Assembly (NCBI GenBank): GCA_900155495.1
Contig: FTLJ01000173.1
Location: 16,513-80,512 of the forward strand
Direction of reading: 5' to 3'
Source of the DNA: Porogramme epimiltina
Lineage: Eukaryota; Basidiomycota; Agaricomycetes; Polyporales; Polyporaceae
DNA: 64,000 nucleotides
Both the position numbers and the translations under genes were made by a program. Shown here in pieces: positions 1 to 11,709 of the stretch (its first letter is position 1; each line of letters begins with the position of its first letter). The notes below the pieces were generated by a model that saw nothing but the letters and a program-made list of their open reading frames with translations, did not search any database and had not been told where the DNA came from.

Positions 1-504
1 GCCCCTCTTTTGTACTCCTATTTCTCTGAAGGGGACGGGTCTTCTCGGACAAAACGGGCGTGATTCTCGTGAGACCTAGTAATGTAAGCCCGTCGTCAGT
101 CGGTGTGCGTTGCGCAGCTGCAGTGAAGCACTGAGAAACTCACGCACCAGTTGGTTGGCTCATTTTTAGAGGAGCACGACAGCTATCCATGGGGATACTC
201 CTCGCGTTTCACCAGGGAGAAGGACGAAGGAAAACAAAAGGTCCATGACCTTATCGTATCCCACATAGACATAATATTCATCTTGCACGTCAGATCTGGC
301 TTATCTGGCGGAACCTTCCCTAACGCACCCACGAGCGTATCCCGGAGTCAGAGGTGGTGTTAAGTGTAGCCCATAATACGGCACTTACCTCTAGCGACCA
401 CTGCACTACGGCGCCGCTTCCGCGGCACTAGCGCAGGCCTCGCCTCCCCGTTGCCCGGGGCCGCTCGCAGCCCTACAGGCTACCCCTGATCACCTTATCA
501 GTTC
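1..504. other. No gene recognised (left edge)
   Basis: Short broken reading frames only. The part next to the SAP-like copy (about 420-504) lies where that copy's third exon would be, but on the minus strand it soon meets in-frame stops. Confidence 0.5.
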
Positions 505-787
505 CTACCTCTGGCTCGCCTGAATCCCGAGTCTGTTGACTCACTGTTTCACAAGTTCGGCGATAATTACGTCCGTTTTTGCGTTAGCTCGAACGCCGTG
601 CTGCTATAAGGACAAGTGTCGTGTTAGTTGACAGCGATCTGCGAGCACTTGAATCCGGCGCCACACTAGGCGTTGACCACTGGCCGAGGCGACGCGGTCC
701 AAGCGCTCACCTTCGCTACAGATTGCAATACCTTGCGCGACAGCCTCCTCAGGTATGATTCTGTGATTCCATAAGACGGCATGCTGA
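505..787. repeat. Dispersed duplicate of 9905-10196
   Basis: Direct comparison shows long near-identical runs between this segment and 9905-10196, including intron sequence. Both copies have the same orientation. The similarity fades on both sides. Confidence 0.8.
545..782 (-). pseudogene. Broken 5' copy of the SAP-like/coiled-coil gene
   Basis: This stretch is a close copy of the first two exons and first intron of the gene at 8919-10193. Exon 1 (711-782) reads MPSYGITESYLRRLSRK followed by VLQSVAK, and exon 2 (545-603) reads QHGVRANAKTDVIIAELVK. Donor, acceptor and exon lengths (72 and 59 nt) match the full gene exactly; intron 1 is shorter by about seven bases. Leftwards, the region equal to exon 3 of the full gene has stops in the expected frame with either plausible acceptor, and the coiled-coil part is missing. 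I read it as a duplicated, truncated remnant. A short protein of about 65 residues cannot be excluded. Confidence 0.65.
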
Positions 788-2419
788 TACCGATGTATGA
801 GCCGGGCGCTGGGCCTATGTGATACTAGCTATTGCAACCGAGTCAGCTTCAATAGGGTCGAGTATGCCGCCGTCGCACAACAACACTCACCTATAACCGT
901 TCACCCACCCGCTGTATGTCCGAGTTGCGAATCGCTAGCCATGTCCCAGGAGAGTCTCCATGGCATACACAATCTAACAAATGACGTTATCAGTACTCGG
1001 TAAACACTCGTAAGTTGCAAGCCGTGTTTCAAAACCGCGCGAACCCTCGCGATGCCTTACGTTGCGGGAACAACGCATAGAAGTAGAGTTATAGAAGGGG
1101 AAAGTGATCCACTCACGAAGCTGCGGGGGTGTTTAGCTTACTTGATGAGTTAGCACATCGCCTTTCTGAATTTGGGGAAGAGGAATAATACCCTAGACAG
1201 TGCGTCGTCGCTAGGGGCCAGACGTACTCGTCAACGTTGCCGAAATGACCAGCAGGGAGAGAGACGCACCAGTGATGTCGAGGTGACTGTGGCGCTCGCA
1301 AGGATTGTGGGCGGAGGTGAGTGGCCGCGTAGGCGGTCTATACAAGCTCATTCTGAGATAAGGGCCTAGTGGGATGAGTAGTTGTTTCCCTTGAGAGAAG
1401 GGTTCGCTACTCATATACCTCCTAGAGAGGGATACTTGGCCATTGTTACACGGCTCCAAAGGCCATTCGGTCTACGAGATGGCGACAAAGGTAGTCCTCA
1501 CACGAGGTCTTGGACAGCACACTTCTTCATTGAACGATTACCTTACTTACACAGAAAGAGAGATTGAACCGGAATGTGATAATCAAAAAGACGTTGTACA
1601 GATGGAAGATAACTAAGACACGATTCTCTGTAAACCCAGCGATGAGTGGCGTTCAATTCTCTGGGGATGTGCTACACACTGAAGATCCACCAAAGAGAAC
1701 TCTGCTCGGTCTGTGGGCGCCGGAACACCCGGAACATCGAGGAAGGCGACCATAAAGTCGGCGCCATACAACCTGACAAAGCATCGAGATCGTCAATAGA
1801 ATTAGAGCGATGATGTGGTGTCCACCATCTCCAGTGCTGGTTCGGCTGCGCGCATTCAGCTTGTTCTAAACGCCGAGGAAGGGATTCCATGGCCGTACTT
1901 CAGTGCCTTCGCATGATCGCAGTTCTCGACTTCATTACCTAGCCCAAACGACGGCTCATCACGACCATCGCCGCGCCGACTTAGATCGACGAAAACCTGT
2001 TCGCGGTAAGCTGGGCCGTTATACGAAGAGGATACGACTACTTACCTGGGACATACCCGGCCTTAGCCTGTTTAGACCTCGCGAAACCGTTGTCCGACGT
2101 TCCCCGGCCGCGAAACGGGAATGTCGAGCATCAAATTCAGACTTCGGCGAAGGTGCCGCGGATCCTGCTCTGATGGACCGGGTGCGACTCCTTCGGTAGC
2201 TCTCCTGTGGGGTGGCTGTGATGGCTTTGTGATCATCCCTCTCAACGCCGTCCCAGCGGGCACCGCACGCCGCGCTGACTTCGCCTCGCGGTGCGCTGGT
2301 GTTACGGGGGTCCGTGTTCGTGTTTGCGTTGTATGACCACTGCTACGCGCCACTGAACCGACATCACGACTTAGACTAGACGATGTCAGGGGTTGGCCCT
2401 GCGGCGTTGGGGCCTGCTG
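788..2419. other. No gene recognised
   Basis: Only short overlapping frames on both strands, with none resembling a known family and no convincing splice chain. The right end is the promoter of the lectin-like gene. Confidence 0.5.
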
Positions 2420-2427
2420 TATATAAG
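2420..2427 (+). promoter_or_regulatory. TATA box of lectin-like gene
   Basis: TATATAAG lies 94 bases before the ATG at 2521. Confidence 0.6.
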
Positions 2428-2520
2428 TCGCGGCGCGAGTCGGTGATCTTACAGCACTCGCAGCTCAGCAATTCACCTCCGACTTAAGTCATTTCGCACT
2501 CACCCACGAACCTCGCTATC

Positions 2521-3154
2521 ATGAAGGCCTTCTTCGCTCTCGCTGCCTCTGCTCTCGCGTTCATCCCCAGCCTTGCGGCCGCCGACTTCGTCCCCGAAGG
2601 CTCTGCCGCGCACTTCATCTCATCCCAAAGTATACATCTCGCTCGCCCGCTTTCCCGCCTCACGAGTTGACCAAGCCCTCCCACTTCCTCCCTACACAGA
2701 CTCCTCCCTCGTCTTCGCGCCCCAAGGCGGCTTCTCCGGCGCGGAGCTCGTCGCGACCTTGGCGGGCGACGGCAGCTCCTCAGACCTGACCGCGATCTTC
2801 CCCGTGCTCGGCTCCGGCGTGCCCACGCAGCTCGCCGTCGGCGACTGGTGCGTGTCCGCGCGGGGCGTCACGCCCGGGACCGCATCGCAGACCCTGTTCA
2901 TCGAGGACTGCTCCGACGACGCGGAACAGCTCTGGACGGTGAACGAGAGCCCCGCGACGGTGTCGAATGCGGACGGCAACTGCATCACGCTCGGGCGCGC
3001 GGCGGTCAACGTGCCGGTGGGTGTCTTCTCGTCGCGATGTGAACAGTAGGGGGAGGTGGACAGTTGCTGACGGAGATCTGCGCAGGTGACTCTGGCGCCG
3101 TGCAACGATGACCTTCAGTCCCTGCAGCTCTGGAACCCGGAGGTAGTTCAGTAG
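2521..3154 (+). CDS. Secreted ricin-B-like lectin protein
   Basis: Three exons (2521-2629, 2700-3016, 3086-3154) give a 164-residue protein. Residues 1-20 form a clear signal peptide (charged start, Leu/Ala/Phe core, Ala-Ala end), so it should enter the secretory pathway. The mature part shows two units with spaced Cys pairs (WCVS then IEDC; NCITLG then APCND), each followed by a QLW motif (EQLWTV and LQLWNP). That is the repeat pattern of ricin-B/CBM13-like beta-trefoil lectins. The length suits fewer than three full repeats, so it may be a short or divergent member. Both introns have good GT-AG ends, and the third exon restores the second QLW motif, which supports the model. The sugar ligand is unknown. 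Family assignment rests on motifs only. Confidence 0.7.
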
Positions 3155-4385
3155 GCTTGGAAGGAGCTGTTGCCACTGGTCAGAATGATTGCTATGACAA
3201 TAGGCGAATTGGATTGAAGGGATACGTACACATTATGAACTTCTCCATAATGATGTAGTCGGACATACGACCTTATGGATATGTTCGCCAGAATCACATG
3301 GCAAACGAAGAGGTGGAAAGGCATCGAATATTTGGAGAGTAATACGAAGCATACATCGATCTAGTATCCTTAAATCAGGTCCACCCCTCCTCCGTTTGTG
3401 CTGTGTCCTCCACCCTGCCCTGTGCGTCGGAAATGCTCTTGTGATTGAGTCTTCTTCCGTGGGTTATGACCAAAGGGCTTAGATCGAGCGGCGGTGGGGA
3501 TGTGCTTGGGGTCGGGGAAGACGAGTCGAAAGCGCTGTGGAGAGGGGAGTGGAGGCGAGAGGCAAGAGGGCCGACCGGCGCTTATGTTTCCGATTCTGGT
3601 ATTGCCGAATATTGCCGGGGTATCGCCGATGTGTTTGTCGTCCATTTCAAGTTGGACTTGAACGTGGTTGAGGATAACCACGATGGCTAGAACAAGCTCC
3701 TTGGCCCCGAACCCAGTCATACTCACATAGCTCGAAACCCTTCACGCAGGTCCCCCAGCGATATCAGCCAGAAGCTACCTCCATGGGTGGCAGGGTCGAC
3801 GTCGCTTTCAACAGTTTGATGGTGACGTTGGCAGTTGCTTCCGGAGGGCTCCAAGCAACTAGATGCAGGTGAACACCACATCCCGATATATCCCAAGGAT
3901 CTCTCCTCACAGAAACACATCAACCAACAGACTTATAGCGCTGTGAGCCGTCGTTCCACTTAAAGCCCGTATAAAGACTTATGGGCATATAGCCATGTGT
4001 TAGGCTGGAATCTGGAGCGTTCTATACCCTCATCTTTGACATTTTACGTCGGCAGATGCGGTTCTCCTCGCGGGAAGACGCAATCACAGGCCACCATTGG
4101 TCGCGCGGAGCAATTCGTCGTCAGCATCCTGATATGGATATATACGCAGCAGGCACTAGTCTGCCAGATCTGCCTCGCTTGCCAGGCGCGCTGTCTCGCT
4201 CGACCCAACTTACGGCATCAGCGTCTGCAGAGCGACGAGACGACGTCCCCACCCACGCCCTTTTACACCCAGGCCACCCCGCTGTCAGCCTCAACCTCCC
4301 CCGCCCATGAAACTGCGCCTTTCCCGTGCCGCCGTTACCGTCTTCGACGCGCAACCACTTCAAAGATACACCGCGCTCGAGTGGC
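3155..4385. other. Intergenic, no gene recognised
   Basis: No frame here fits a known family. TATAAAG at 3970-3976 could serve the DUF6533 gene, but it is about 410 bases from the start codon used here. Confidence 0.45.
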
Positions 4386-6435
4386 ATGGACCCCCATGTC
4401 ATCGAAACCATCGTGGCCGACGCGCGTGTGCTAGAGATGAATTCGCGTGAGTCCGCCGCGCGCGCCAGCATGTCCGATTGATCGGTCCTGATGTTTTCGC
4501 CGCACACAGTGGCATCAGTAGTATTTCTCGTTTACGACGCCCTCATCTCTCTTGACGACGAGGTAAGATAACCACTATGTTCTCGCTGCTCCTTTACCTC
4601 AGTTGATCATAGGACTGGATATCTTCAGATTAAATATGTTTGGAGGTGAGAATGCGCGTATACCGAGCTGTTTACAGAACATCCAACTAATCACTTATCC
4701 AGGTCTTCTAATGTGCTCCCTAAGTATCTCTACTTTATTTCTAGGTATCTTGGAATAATTGGTCAAACGTACGCTCGCTGTGACCCTTACATCCTTGGTG
4801 CCCTGACTGATCACGTTCCTTTCTCACGCAACCAAACCGCCCTCTCCGACGCGCCCCGGCAGTGTCTTCACCCCAGGCATAGTTTCATTTCCGTGCGTTT
4901 AGACTCTCCCTCGTCACCCTTCGCATCTTATCGCGCCACCAGCTGTGCCCCCAAATTTGTAGGATTTATTCTGTGAGTAAACCATTCCACGGTCACAATC
5001 AACCACAGCCGCTCACGATTCGTTTAAGTTATTCCGCTATTCTTGGCATCGCCGTAGAAATAGGCTTGATGCTGAGAATAGACGCTTTGTATGGCAAGAG
5101 CAACAGAGGTGAGCTTATTAGCATGGTTGTTGTGTTCATTCACCAATTGCTCTTTTCGACTTGCAGTGCGGCTCCTCATGGGCTCAGCTTTCTTTCGTAA
5201 GCGATCTCCACCTCTTGCTATACTTTAAGGCTCACAACTTCCACAGTTGAGGTGGTAGTACGAACGTTGCGACTGTTAGTTCCATTTACGCGTAGCTGAC
5301 GACGTCCATAGGTAGTGGCCATAATCTACTCCATTTCGGTACCCTATCAACTTGACCATATAACCCCATTTCCGTCGTATCTCCACATCGAGGGATGTTA
5401 TATAGCAGAACCCGTTGTTTTCAAACTATCTTGGTGCGTAATCGTCAATTGAACCTCCATGCGTCGCTCAGACACTCCTCCAGGTTACCCATACTAGTAT
5501 TTGAAAGTGAGTAGTTAAGTAGTACTCATAACCCGGCGTAGCTCTTCGCTGACATGGCACCCATTAGCGCTCATGTTCAGCCTGAACGCCGCGAAGTGTA
5601 TATCGCATTATCCATTGGACAAGACACCTTTAATCTACCGTCTGTTTCGCGACGCTAGCCTGTACTATATCTTGTAAGTCCTGTTGCTCGTGTTTTGAAG
5701 ATATTCCGTCCTCATGAGCACCTTTTAGAATCTTTTGTGAGTGTGTTACATTATCGTTTAGATGGAACTATAACTTAGACTTCCGTGCGCGTAGTGTTCA
5801 TGCTGCCTGGCATGATTAGCCAGTTCGCGGAGTCGACCGTCGTGGCAATCGTCTTGCCAATGTAAGTTATTCTTCAGAACTTTCTTATCTTTTCTGACCG
5901 TGTCTCATATAGCTGGGTATCGGTCGTTTGCTCTTATTCGGTGCGTATCCAGCCTCCCACACCGCCATGAACTTCATCGGTGTCTCATATCGAACCGTAG
6001 GGCACTCATCTTCTCCTTGGGATCCGTAAAATTGCCGCGCGCAAACAGCGGCTCACACGCCTCACCTACACCGCCGACTTTGACCTCCCCACCATCGCCG
6101 TCAACGCGAGTGACGAGACACAAACCACAATCTCTTCAAGCGCTCCGTACGCCCGCTCTCCTACCGCCTACCCGCCCGTCCCCACCCGCCCACTACCGCC
6201 TGTCCCCTCTCCGCGACCTCCGCCTATCCTCAGGGGCTCGCCGTCGAACTCTCAGCTCTGCACAACAATCCGCGACTCAATCGAGCGCACTGCGAGCAGA
6301 GTCGTAAGCGTACTCGCTGGGAGCAGCCTTGCAGGCCCGTCCGGGACACCGCGGGACGTCGGGGACTGGGACTTTCCTGAGCGCCCGGTCTCTCCTGCCC
6401 AGCGCCGCCGCGGCGTCTCCCTAAGCGCGGCGTGA
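4386..6435 (+). CDS. DUF6533 multi-pass membrane protein
   Basis: This interrupted gene matches the agaricomycete DUF6533 family, whose function is unknown. Early exons are clear: 4386-4446, 4510-4562 (LASVVFLVYDALISLDDE), 4629-4645 (IKYVWR) and 4703-4768 (SNVLPKYLYFISRYLGIIGQ). Later exons read IEIGLMLRIDALYGKSNR (5009-5108), VRLLMGSAFF, VVAIIYSISVPYQ with IEGCY and FKLSW (5312-5433), SSLTWHPLALMFS with LFRDASLYYI (about 5542-5673), VVFMLPGMISQFAES and WVSVVCSYS. The last exon (6001-6435) gives GTHLLLGIRKIAARKQ, then a Pro/Ser-rich tail with an in-frame stop. Several hydrophobic segments imply a receptor-like multi-pass membrane protein. The family call is firm; borders between about 4769-5008 and 5674-5778 are not resolved, so a hidden break cannot be excluded. 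Confidence 0.8.
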
Positions 6436-6847
6436 CCACACTCATGTTCTGGAGGTAGTGGCGGGGGAACGCCATTCCCTTTGTAGCAATAACCACGGAC
6501 TGTACATATGTATCTCATAGTCGGTAGTCAGCTTTCTTGATCTGTGCTTTCTTGCTTTGTGAATGCTATCAACGATCCCTCAATACGTAGTAAATCCACA
6601 GGACTTTCCCCCATGTGCTCTATCCTTGATGTATATACACACCTAGCCCTCTCCCGCTTATACAGTTCGCTATCGATTCTGATCGCAGATGTTGGTGCAC
6701 ACTTTTGCTCTGTGCGTAGGGGCACAAGCGAGCCGATATGTCGTCGGAAGTAGTAGAGATCCAGCGACTGAAGAAGCCGCAATACGTTATATATGATACA
6801 CGTAAAGTACATACACTATCCCCGAAGCCTAACCCGGTCTGTAGTCG
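6436..6847. other. Intergenic between convergent genes
   Basis: Lies between the ends of the DUF6533 gene (plus) and the coiled-coil gene (minus). Only short frames; nothing recognised. Confidence 0.5.
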
Positions 6848-7711
6848 TTACTCCATAGAACCGCTGTTGAGACGGCCGCGCTTCCTCGGACTAGGCAGCG
6901 AGTCGCGGTCATCTTCGCTTCCTCGCTTCCTCTTCCCACCGGTAGACAGCGATAGCTCCGGAACAATGCTGCGGTGGCGACCCTACGTTCAGTCGCGCTG
7001 TCGCACAGAACAAGCCCAGACCACTCACCTGTCAACCATGTCCGACAGAGTGCCCGTCGTGTCGTCCTCGATTGTCGATCGAGTGTCCCATTCCATCTCA
7101 TACCCCGGGCGGTCCCCCTCGTCGACCCTCTTCTCAAACAACGGAAGGAGCTTGACGAGGGATCTCGCCCCCTCGTCGACGCGCTTCATCCTCGCGTTCA
7201 AGGACTCTCTCTCCGTCTTGAGGTCATCGAGGAGCGGCATGAGTTTCATGCATGATTTGGAGATCGTCGCGAGGCAATCTTCGATCTCCTCTCTGCGCAT
7301 TTCCCAAAGGGACGCGAGACGAACGTCCACCGCTTCGAGTGTGGTTGTGGTCCCCGGGGTATCTCCAGTGGGTCGTCGGGAGGAAGCACGAGAGGATGCT
7401 CGAGATTTAGCAGAGTTTCGAGAGCTCCTGGACTTGGACTTCTGCGCGGTATTGGACGGGGGAGTCGTGGCCCTTGAAGGCAGTGGCTCTGAGATAATTG
7501 CCAGGGAGCGGTCAGGACACAGTTATAGGGGAGACAGTGTTTCACTTACTGGGAATGTTTCTATAACGTATTGGGCCTCTCCCTGAGGTCGACGCGCTTT
7601 TCTCCTAATGACAAGCGCGTCAGATTTGACCACTTCAACCGCGCGTGCAACACGGCCCCGTAGGCGACAAGAGAGTGGCCGTAGACTCACCTGGGGTTCA
7701 GTGCGTTTCAT
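6848..7711 (-). CDS. SAP-like family paralog, coiled-coil, basic tail
   Basis: Four exons in phase (7691-7711, 7550-7604, 7029-7488, 6848-6968) give 218 residues, start MKRTEPQ. A Ser/Arg-rich stretch (residues about 35-70) is followed by a charged helical segment, EAVDVRLASLWEMRREEIED onward, likely a coiled coil. The end is a nuclear-localisation-like tail: GGKRKRGSEDDRDSLPSPRK, then RGRLNSGSME and stop. The tail and the RYRNIP piece near the start resemble the gene at 8919-10193 (RKRLRE, LSKRSRE, LRNMP), so the two look like distant paralogs. This one has no recognisable SAP-like N-terminus. It may be truncated or may have an unseen upstream exon. Function unknown; probably nuclear. Confidence 0.55.
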
Positions 7712-8918
7712 AGCTAAGCAGATGCGATCAGCCTTATGCAGTAGGTGGTACTTAGGCCTGTGCGAAAGGATAGGTGGGTCGATGCTACAAGTTGACACAA
7801 TAGAATGAGGTCAAGGTAAGGGGCTAGGGCCATGTTTCGCGCCGACCTCCATAGGGATGATTAGGCGCCTAAACTTAGGCGCTGAGAGTCGAGGCCGTGA
7901 GGTTGAGCGTTCGAATACCGCGCAGTGCGAACGTTCATGTGGTATAATATGGCCTCTGCCTTCAAGTTATAACGTTGAATCTAGAGGCCCGTTTCTGCAT
8001 GATCGAGTCACAATTTTTAAAACACAAAACTGTTCGTGCACAAGCTGAAGGGGTGTCGTAGGCTGCTATGGAGTGCGACTCTGCGACATGATCCGTAGCG
8101 TTCAAGCAACAACAGTTCAACAAAGGTATCCAGAATAATACATTCGCGGGGAGGGATACTCTAGCACCAAGGCACACTGGCACCAAGACATACTGGGAGT
8201 ATGCATGGGTGCCAGGGCACGTATAGCATAGACAAGTAAAGCAATAATAGAGCAATGCCAACATACCGCGGTATTTGCGACGTTCTGCGCAGCGCTGAAG
8301 CCTGCAGGTTGCAACGATACGTGGTGAACCATGGGTTGGTGGCGAACACCCGTCGATATAGGCATGAAGTAGTGTGGGGACACCAGATGGCACGGGGCAA
8401 AAGGCTGCCTGACCTAGCATTACAAGTATGTGGGCCAGCAAAGGATGCCCCTCTCGTACTGCGTGGGGTATGCCGAATGCATTGGGTGTATCTAATAGAC
8501 AAATAGCAGCGTACTCTGATCAAAATCCAAAAGCACCTCCCCCCAAGATGGCCCTCCTCCCGTTCCTCTTGTCCTTCCTGTCGATATCTGAAGTGCCATT
8601 GATGGGGCGTAGCCTCCTGTGACGCTCTTCTGGTCGTTTTCACGGTGTTGGTAGGTTTCTGCGTCGTTCTTGAGGGAAGGCAACATGGGCTGTGGGTTGA
8701 GCGAACTGGGCGAAGTATGGATGAGATGGTGGTGAGAAACAAGAGAGGCGCGGACGCCGGAAGTGCGGGCGCGCGGCATCCCAAACTGCCACCATCACCT
8801 AGAAATTGGAACAAATGAAGTTTGCAGTCGCAGCAGCCACCAGTCCCTCCTTAATGCGAGCAAGCAGTTCCATCCATTGAAAAATACAGGCGCAATAAAT
8901 ATACATAAGATATGTTCA
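7712..8918. other. Intergenic, no gene recognised
   Basis: Short frames on both strands without family resemblance. Contains a small imperfect direct repeat near 8163-8196 (GCACCAAGGCACACTG followed by GCACCAAGACATACTG). Confidence 0.45.
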
Positions 8919-10193
8919 CTACTCTGAGCTGAGATCTGACTCTCGAGACCGCTTCGAAAGCGGCTCTAGCGACTCATCCGCATCCGTGTCTACCTCTCGC
9001 AGTCTTTTCCTCGAGTGGGCGGGGAACCTAGGTCCTAATGTGAGTTTCACGCAATGGAGAATGCGTATACGGACTTACTCGTCTGTGTACGCCGCCGATT
9101 CTACAGGAGCACCCGATGCTGAACCCTCTTGGAGGCCACTCCATTCTGACTCCGGCGGCGATGCCAAGATTCCCAGAATATCCTGCCAGGCCTCCCGGAT
9201 CTTCGGGATCTGCCCTTTCGCCACCTTAGCCAGCGCATACACTCTTTGTGCCGCGAGCATCGCGTCGTCGATGTCCCTCTCCACTTCGTCCATCCATTCC
9301 CCGACCTGGGCGAACGTTTGCCGGAACTCCAGCCTCTGTTCCTCTGCACGTTTCCGGCCCTCTTCTTTCAGCCTCTTCACCGCCGACAGCGTCTTTGGAG
9401 GGTGAACCACCCCACAGAGGCCCTCAAACGCCCTTTCCCGCGTATCCACCGCCGAGTCTGACGGATTCTGTTTCCACGGGTCGGGTGAACGGGGCGCCGC
9501 AGTGGTCCCCTCCACAGTGAAATGTGGCAACGGTGCTACTCCGAAGAAGGGCTTTTCTCCCCCTTGAGCCCCCGTCCCGCCACGCGAAGGGCCTGCGCGT
9601 ACGTCAACCCCCAAACTAAGGGTGTTGGGCGGAGAAAATGCCTCTGCTTTAGGCATAATGCTGGAGGGACCTAGGTATGCAGGACCCTTGTCAGACACGG
9701 TATGTTTTGCAGCTATAGCGAAAGATTCAAAACTCACCCGCCACTTCTCCGGGGTTGCCAGGCTCTGCGTCGCACTTCTGGCTGGACGAAGTCGACACCC
9801 CTGAGGTCGGTTTCTGCCTTTCAGGAGCTTTCCCTGAAGTCACCACAGGCATATTTCGGAGTGTGGTTTTAGCTCCCCTTGCGGCCCTACTCCTGACCAC
9901 CTTGTGAGTTCCCGCCTTTAGCTCGCCTGACCACAAAGTCTGCTGACTCACCGTTTGATAAGTTCTGCGATAATTGATTCCGATTTTGCGTTGGCGCGTA
10001 CGCCGTGCTGCTATAAGGACAAGTCACAAGTGTCGTGTTAGTTGACAGCGATCTGCGAGCACAAGCCGGCGCCACACTGGGCGTTGACCACTGGCCGAGG
10101 CGACGCGGTCCAAGCGCTCACCTTCGCCACAGACTGCAATACCTTGCGCGACAGCCTCCTCAGGTATGATTCCGTCAGCCCGTAAGACGACAT
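8919..10193 (-). CDS. SAP-like domain and coiled-coil protein
   Basis: Five exons in phase (10122-10193, 9952-10010, 9738-9892, 9079-9670, 8919-9027) give 328 residues. Residues about 8-44 (YLRRLSRKVLQSVAKQHG, then VRANAKSESIIAELIKR) match the helix-extended-helix pattern of SAP-like nucleic-acid-binding motifs (Leu-x3-Leu-x2-Ala-Lys-x2-Gly-x2-Ala-Asn-x-Lys-x4-Ile-x3-Leu). Residues 45-185 are low-complexity and Pro/Ser/Gly-rich. Residues 187-275 (VKRLKEEGRKRAEEQ onward) are strongly helical and likely coiled coil. The C-terminus is basic and acidic in turn (RKRLREVDTDADES, LSKRSRE), like a nuclear signal. The start is set by a duplicated copy of the same ATG region at 782. A chromatin- or spindle-related role would fit a SAP-like motif but is not shown. 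Confidence 0.7.
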
Positions 10194-10890
10194 GTTGAGT
10201 ATATGCTTAGGTGTGGGGTCGGCGAAGGTAGAAAACGTGACAGCGTGAAAGAGAGAGGTCAAGAGGGTTGCGGAAGAGGCGCCCTTCCCGCTCCGAGTTT
10301 TCAGCCACCGACGCGTTCAGTCACGCGGCAAGCTGGTTCACAATGACTGCCTTGAGCACCATTGTCCGCGGCCGGCTCCACCGCGCTACCCCTGGCCCCC
10401 GGGTACTGCCTCGAAACGAACGGTGTGCGCCGTCTGGCTTTGCCATTCTTCTCTATACATCATATCATCACTCACACACGGCCATTGACCCGCTCAGATG
10501 GCAGCATGCTCCCGGCCGCATCGATATGCCGGTTACACGGATCCATTTCCCTTCCCTACCAGAGGTTACTGAATATGCGGAAATCATGTGCGTTCCGGTG
10601 ATCATGTTTAAGTTTACAACGTGTACTAGGAATGAAATTGCCTGTCGATGAATTCAGTAATGGGCCTTCCGACTGCTGTCCTCGCCTGATTTCTCGAGTG
10701 CCCCACCAGCGCCTTCGAAGGCGCCTCGGACCACGAGTGGCAGTCGTCACACCATGGTGGGTCGCCATCGACAGGCCGCGTCACATGCGAAAATGGGAAC
10801 GTCAAAATAAACGCGTACTGCGCGGCAATGCGTCCTGTCTTATTTCCAAACCAATGGCGAACCCGACTATACCATATCCTTCCACTCACC
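10194..10890. other. Intergenic between divergent genes
   Basis: Would hold the promoters of the minus-strand SAP-like gene and of the unknown plus-strand ORF. The frames present are short and unrecognised. Confidence 0.4.
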
Positions 10891-11709
10891 ATGCCCCCAA
10901 CGCAGCCTTTGGACGTTCCTCCGCCAATCCGCGTATATGTCAGAACGATGAACCTCGCAGGCCGCCCCTATCCCCCTCCATTTCCACCAGGCACACCACC
11001 GGACGCCCTCCACTACGACGCACCAGGGCCCGTGACCATGCCGATACGGGTCGGGGCACATGTAGAACTGTACGGTTTAGCCCTCAACCGGAGCCACAAA
11101 GCGTCGGGCGGCGAGCTGGATGCCCAACGCTCATACACGGCGCGTCCTCTTGGGATCGAAGGGCAAGTTGACCGAGTATTGGCACTCACCCATGATGCCG
11201 TCTCTCTACTACTGCCGAACCGCGGGTCACACCCTACTCCCCAGATAGTCCTCCGGGTGCCGAATATTCCTGGTGTAACCGTGGATCTCCGTGTGGAGGA
11301 TACGCGCACAGCGTGGCCTGCCCATGTAACACACCGGCCGATCGTGTATGAGCCGGATATGCAACTTCGTAACCGCCGCTCCCACTACCCGTACAGTCTC
11401 AGGACGTTCGAGACTGGGCTTGGATACAAGCGCATGGATCCCCCGAGGAACAAACCGCCGAAGAGAGGAGCCCCAAACCCCTATCCTCTGACCAGGGCCA
11501 GAGCGATGCATACGGCCGGAGAATCACGCGAAGAGGATGTAGGACCACATGACATATTGAGCCCTAATACAAGTTGCGCCGACATTGATACTGAACATGG
11601 AGAGTGTCCGCACCTACGGCCCCAACCCGTTCATAATACACGGTCCCTGACCATGGGACACTACAATGGGGATGTCGAGGTTAGCTCCTTGTCTTATTTT
11701 CTGCAATGA
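10891..11709 (+). CDS. Hypothetical protein, no recognised domain
   Basis: An uninterrupted frame of 272 codons from the ATG at 10891 (294 with stop from the upstream ATG at 10828). An open frame this long is unlikely by chance in DNA of this moderate GC content, and no recognised gene lies on the other strand to explain it as a shadow. The protein is Pro/Arg-rich with no signal peptide or membrane segment. The N-terminal 30 residues (PPIRVYVRTMNLAGRPYPPP) and the middle (VLRVPNIPGVTVDLRVEDTR) look ordered; the last 80 are polar. I do not recognise it. It could be an orphan gene, one exon of a longer gene, or a chance frame. I chose the second ATG because the 21 residues before it look unlike the rest; this is weak. 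Confidence 0.4.
   Translation: MPPTQPLDVPPPIRVYVRTMNLAGRPYPPPFPPGTPPDALHYDAPGPVTMPIRVGAHVELYGLALNRSHKASGGELDAQRSYTARPLGIEGQVDRVLALTHDAVSLLLPNRGSHPTPQIVLRVPNIPGVTVDLRVEDTRTAWPAHVTHRPIVYEPDMQLRNRRSHYPYSLRTFETGLGYKRMDPPRNKPPKRGAPNPYPLTRARAMHTAGESREEDVGPHDILSPNTSCADIDTEHGECPHLRPQPVHNTRSLTMGHYNGDVEVSSLSYFLQ

Noticed and set aside
6738..7586. 282-codon plus-strand frame
   Set aside because: Antisense to the spliced coiled-coil gene at 6848-7711, whose exon chain and basic tail are better supported.
7900..7925. tRNA B-box-like GCGTTCGAATACCGC
   Set aside because: The flanking bases do not form a T-arm stem, and no acceptor stem or A box fits.
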